From Sinorhizobium mexicanum (GTDB lineage: Bacteria > Pseudomonadota > Alphaproteobacteria > Rhizobiales > Rhizobiaceae), in contig NZ_CP041238.1 of the NCBI RefSeq assembly GCF_013488225.1, positions 87,501 through 151,500 of the forward strand: DNA of 64,000 bases, in the 5' to 3' direction. Position 1 is the stretch's first letter. The number at the start of each line of letters is the position of its first letter. Positions 62,376-64,000 of the stretch are shown here, piece after piece. The notes beneath the pieces were generated by a model. It had not been told where the DNA came from. It ran no database searches and saw nothing but the letters and a program-made list of their open reading frames with translations. The position numbers and the translations under genes were made by a program.

Positions 62376-62474
62376 ATCATTTCATTGTTTCATTGAAACA
62401 GTGAAATGATCTAACTCTTTGAAACTACGCAATTCCGGACGGAAAACCGTTACACACTTTTCCTGGAATTGCTC
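62372..62474. repeat. Inverted repeat and composite repeat after the LysR gene
   Basis: 62372-62414 is a nearly perfect 43-base inverted repeat (TTAGATCATTTCA...TGTTTCA / TGAAACA...TGAAATGATCTAA) that contains the LysR stop codon. The next 60 bases, with AACTCTTTGAAA, GCAATTCCGGACGGAAAACC, GTTACACACTTTTCCTGGAA and TTGCTC, match in reverse the right part of 30425-30553. It could end the LysR transcript as a hairpin. Confidence 0.7.
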
Positions 62475-62873
62475 GAGTTCCTCGCAGCTCCATCGCGAAG
62501 CTGGCGTGCTTGCGCACATCTGGTCCGGAACTCTCCTCGCCAGGCACATGCGGATCGTGGCGGACGTCGCAGGTCTGATCAAATAGTTCCAACCGACGCT
62601 GGCCTCATCGTCCTTTCGCCGATCAGGCTCATGCCGACAGGACGCTCGTTGGTCCTGGTGCGACGACATGGGCCGGCTTGGAGTACGGCTTCGGCCCACC
62701 GCGATGACGGCTAACCGTCCGATTTTCTGTGACGTTTCCTCACTAAAGCTCGTTGCGTGTATTCCATGCGTATAATGAGTGTATACCGCTGTAATACAAT
62801 TTCCTTGACTCACCGCCCATCGAGTGCGACCTTGTGCGTATCGAGCCAACTTCCGACGTTCGAGGAGGTCCCT
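62475..62873. other. Intergenic region and promoter of the GntR gene
   Basis: No gene is supported in 62475-62740. From 62757 the sequence is AT-richer, with GCGTATAATGAGTG, TGTATACC and TGTAATACA, which could be a -10 region and a GntR (FadR-type) operator. An open frame reading into the GntR gene from 62757 is not regulator-like before the GTG at 62874. Confidence 0.45.
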
Positions 62874-63587
62874 GTGAAGAGCGGCAAAAACGGTCTCTAC
62901 GAAGATTTGAAACGGCAGATCCTGACGATGGAGCTCGATCCCGACGAAGACCTGGACGAGCTGGCGCTTAGCGAGCGGTACGGCGTGTCGCGGACTCCCG
63001 TGCGCGAAATCATCCGCCGACTTGAGGGCGAGGGCTACGTCGAGATTCGCGAGAACCGGGGCGCGCGGGTGGCGCCGATGAACCACTCGACGCTCAGGAA
63101 CTTCTTTCTGGTCGCGCCGATGGTCTACGCGGCGATCGGTCGGCTCTCGGTACAGAACTTCAAGCCTAGGCAGCTCGTAGACCTCAAGGACACGCAGGAG
63201 CGGTTTCGCACCGCGGCCAGTTCCAAGGACGCCCCTTCGATGGTGCTGGAGAACAACCGTTTCCACGAGATCATGGGCGAGATGTCGGGCAACGTCTACC
63301 TGCAGCCCAGCCTCAGCCGCCTTCTGATCGATCACGCCCGCATCGGCCACACCTTCTTCCGCCCGCGGAACGAAGACATGGAGAAGCGCCTGCGTGTCGC
63401 CGTCGCGCATCACGACGCGTTCATTGCGGCGATTGCCGCGCATGACGAGGACGCGGTCGTCGACCTCGTCTTCGAACACTGGGAACTCTCGCGAGAGAAC
63501 ATGGAGATGTTCATCGCGCCGCAAGGCCTCAAGGCGGACGCCTTGGTCGATGGCCCGGTCACATTGTCGATGGAGAAACTGTCTTGA
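62874..63587 (+). CDS. GntR-family (FadR/VanR type) regulator, likely HypR
   Basis: 237 residues from a GTG with GAGGAGG nine bases upstream. The winged helix, about residues 5-70, reads LYEDLKRQILTMELDPDEDLDELALSERYGVSRTPVREIIRRLEGEGYVEI; the C-terminal FCD domain has NNRFHEIMGEMSGN and HHDAFIAAIAAHDEDA, with metal-binding His spacing. Its stop overlaps the start of a DapA-family gene. In S. meliloti a GntR protein (HypR) controls hydroxyproline catabolism next to a DapA-family deaminase, so HypR is the best guess from context. Confidence 0.85.
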   Translation: MKSGKNGLYEDLKRQILTMELDPDEDLDELALSERYGVSRTPVREIIRRLEGEGYVEIRENRGARVAPMNHSTLRNFFLVAPMVYAAIGRLSVQNFKPRQLVDLKDTQERFRTAASSKDAPSMVLENNRFHEIMGEMSGNVYLQPSLSRLLIDHARIGHTFFRPRNEDMEKRLRVAVAHHDAFIAAIAAHDEDAVVDLVFEHWELSRENMEMFIAPQGLKADALVDGPVTLSMEKLS

Positions 63588-64000
63588 ACTTCGAAGGTAT
63601 CTACACGCCTGCGGTGACGCCTTACACCAACGGCACGATCGACAAGAAGGCGTTCGCCGAGGTTCTCGAATCTCTGATCGAGGCCAAGGTCCACGGGATC
63701 ATCGTCGGCGGATCCACCGGGGAATACTACGCGCAGACGGCGCAGGAGCGCTTCGATCTCGCCGCCCACGCCAAGGACGTCATTGGCACGCGGCTACCGC
63801 TGATCGTCGGCACCGGTGCGACGCGGACGGAAGATTCGGTCGAATACGCCAAGGCGGCCAAGGATATCGGCGCCGATGCGATCCTGGTGTCGTCGCCGCC
63901 CTATGCCCTGCCGACGGAGCGCGAGAACGCCGTCCATGCGCTCACCATCGACCGTGCGGCCAACCTGCCGATCATGCTCTACAACTATCCGGCCCGGATG
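63584..64000 (+). CDS. DapA-family lyase/deaminase, 5' part (cut by window end)
   Basis: 139 codons are present from a TTG start whose TTGA overlaps the GntR stop. (M)NFEGIYTPAVTPYTNGTIDK, GIIVGGSTGEYYAQTAQER and ILVSSPPYALPTERE, then IMLYNYPAR are the usual N-terminal half of dihydrodipicolinate-synthase-type enzymes; the Tyr of YNYP is the conserved active-site Tyr, and the Schiff-base Lys lies beyond the window. Likely role: HypD, Δ1-pyrroline-4-hydroxy-2-carboxylate deaminase, judged from the GntR partner and the proline-betaine context. Other members act on sialate, 2-keto-3-deoxy sugars or dipicolinate. Confidence 0.85.
   Translation, partial: MNFEGIYTPAVTPYTNGTIDKKAFAEVLESLIEAKVHGIIVGGSTGEYYAQTAQERFDLAAHAKDVIGTRLPLIVGTGATRTEDSVEYAKAAKDIGADAILVSSPPYALPTERENAVHALTIDRAANLPIMLYNYPARM

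Noticed and set aside
62382..63524. 380-codon minus-strand frame across the GntR gene
   Set aside because: It is antisense to a clear GntR regulator and runs into a repeat element.

Overview
The window reads as an alphaproteobacterial, rhizobial genome, most like Sinorhizobium/Ensifer. Pointers are the rrn operon end in the order 23S-5S-tRNA-fMet, high GC with frequent GTG starts, FixNOQP/FixI/FixS-type genes, EmrAB/EmrR, betaine catabolism genes next to a probable hydroxyproline locus, and rhizobial mosaic intergenic repeats. No transposase, integrase, phage gene or CRISPR array was seen. All family calls come from reading the sequence; no database search was run.

Layout. 1-1.7 kb: 3' part of an rrn operon and its terminator. 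2-9 kb: an arginine deiminase (ADI) operon, arginine/ornithine-type antiporter, arcA, arcB, arcC and an NhaC-type Na+/H+ antiporter, behind two FNR/FixK-type boxes, one of which faces a small exported protein gene on the other strand. 9-14 kb: hypothetical genes, a TPR/TolB-like membrane protein, a FixK-like Crp/Fnr regulator and a GltS glutamate carrier. 14.6-18.6 kb: a minus-strand sulfonate-type ABC importer with an LLM flavin monooxygenase. 19.5-25.8 kb: one 2083-residue protein joining a Ser/Thr-kinase-like domain with degenerate motifs, an AAA ATPase, GAF, three PAS domains and a histidine kinase. 26-30.4 kb: TetR/cupin pair, exported protein, soluble PAS-PAS histidine kinase and a convergent TetR gene.

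30.6-41.3 kb: a compact cbb3 oxidase locus (ccoNOQP, a small anchored protein, a DUF2189-like protein, ccoI, ccoS) downstream of an emrAB efflux operon and divergent emrR. The two TetR paralogues (29.7 and 40.6 kb) share an operator-like motif, GGTAA-N6-TTACC, which also stands twice before the histidine kinase. 41.3-45.3 kb: an orphan PdhA-like E1 alpha, a LysR gene and a nucleotide cyclase broken by a deletion.

45.3-62.4 kb: a methylated-amine (betaine) catabolic region. The minus-strand arm holds TetR, ProC-like reductase, ProXWV importer, an old-yellow-enzyme/FAD dehydrogenase and an Ldh2-family reductase. The divergent arm holds a DgcA/StcD-like demethylase, a DMSP-lyase-like cupin, EtfB, EtfA and glutathione-dependent formaldehyde dehydrogenase, and faces a Rieske oxygenase/reductase pair (GbcAB/Stc2-like) with its LysR gene. 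Inferred flow: import, Rieske N-demethylation, flavin demethylation with electrons to EtfAB, then formaldehyde oxidation. The substrate (glycine betaine, proline betaine or a hydroxyproline betaine) cannot be fixed from sequence alone. The window closes with a GntR regulator overlapping a DapA-family gene, which I infer to be the start of a hydroxyproline (hyp) locus.
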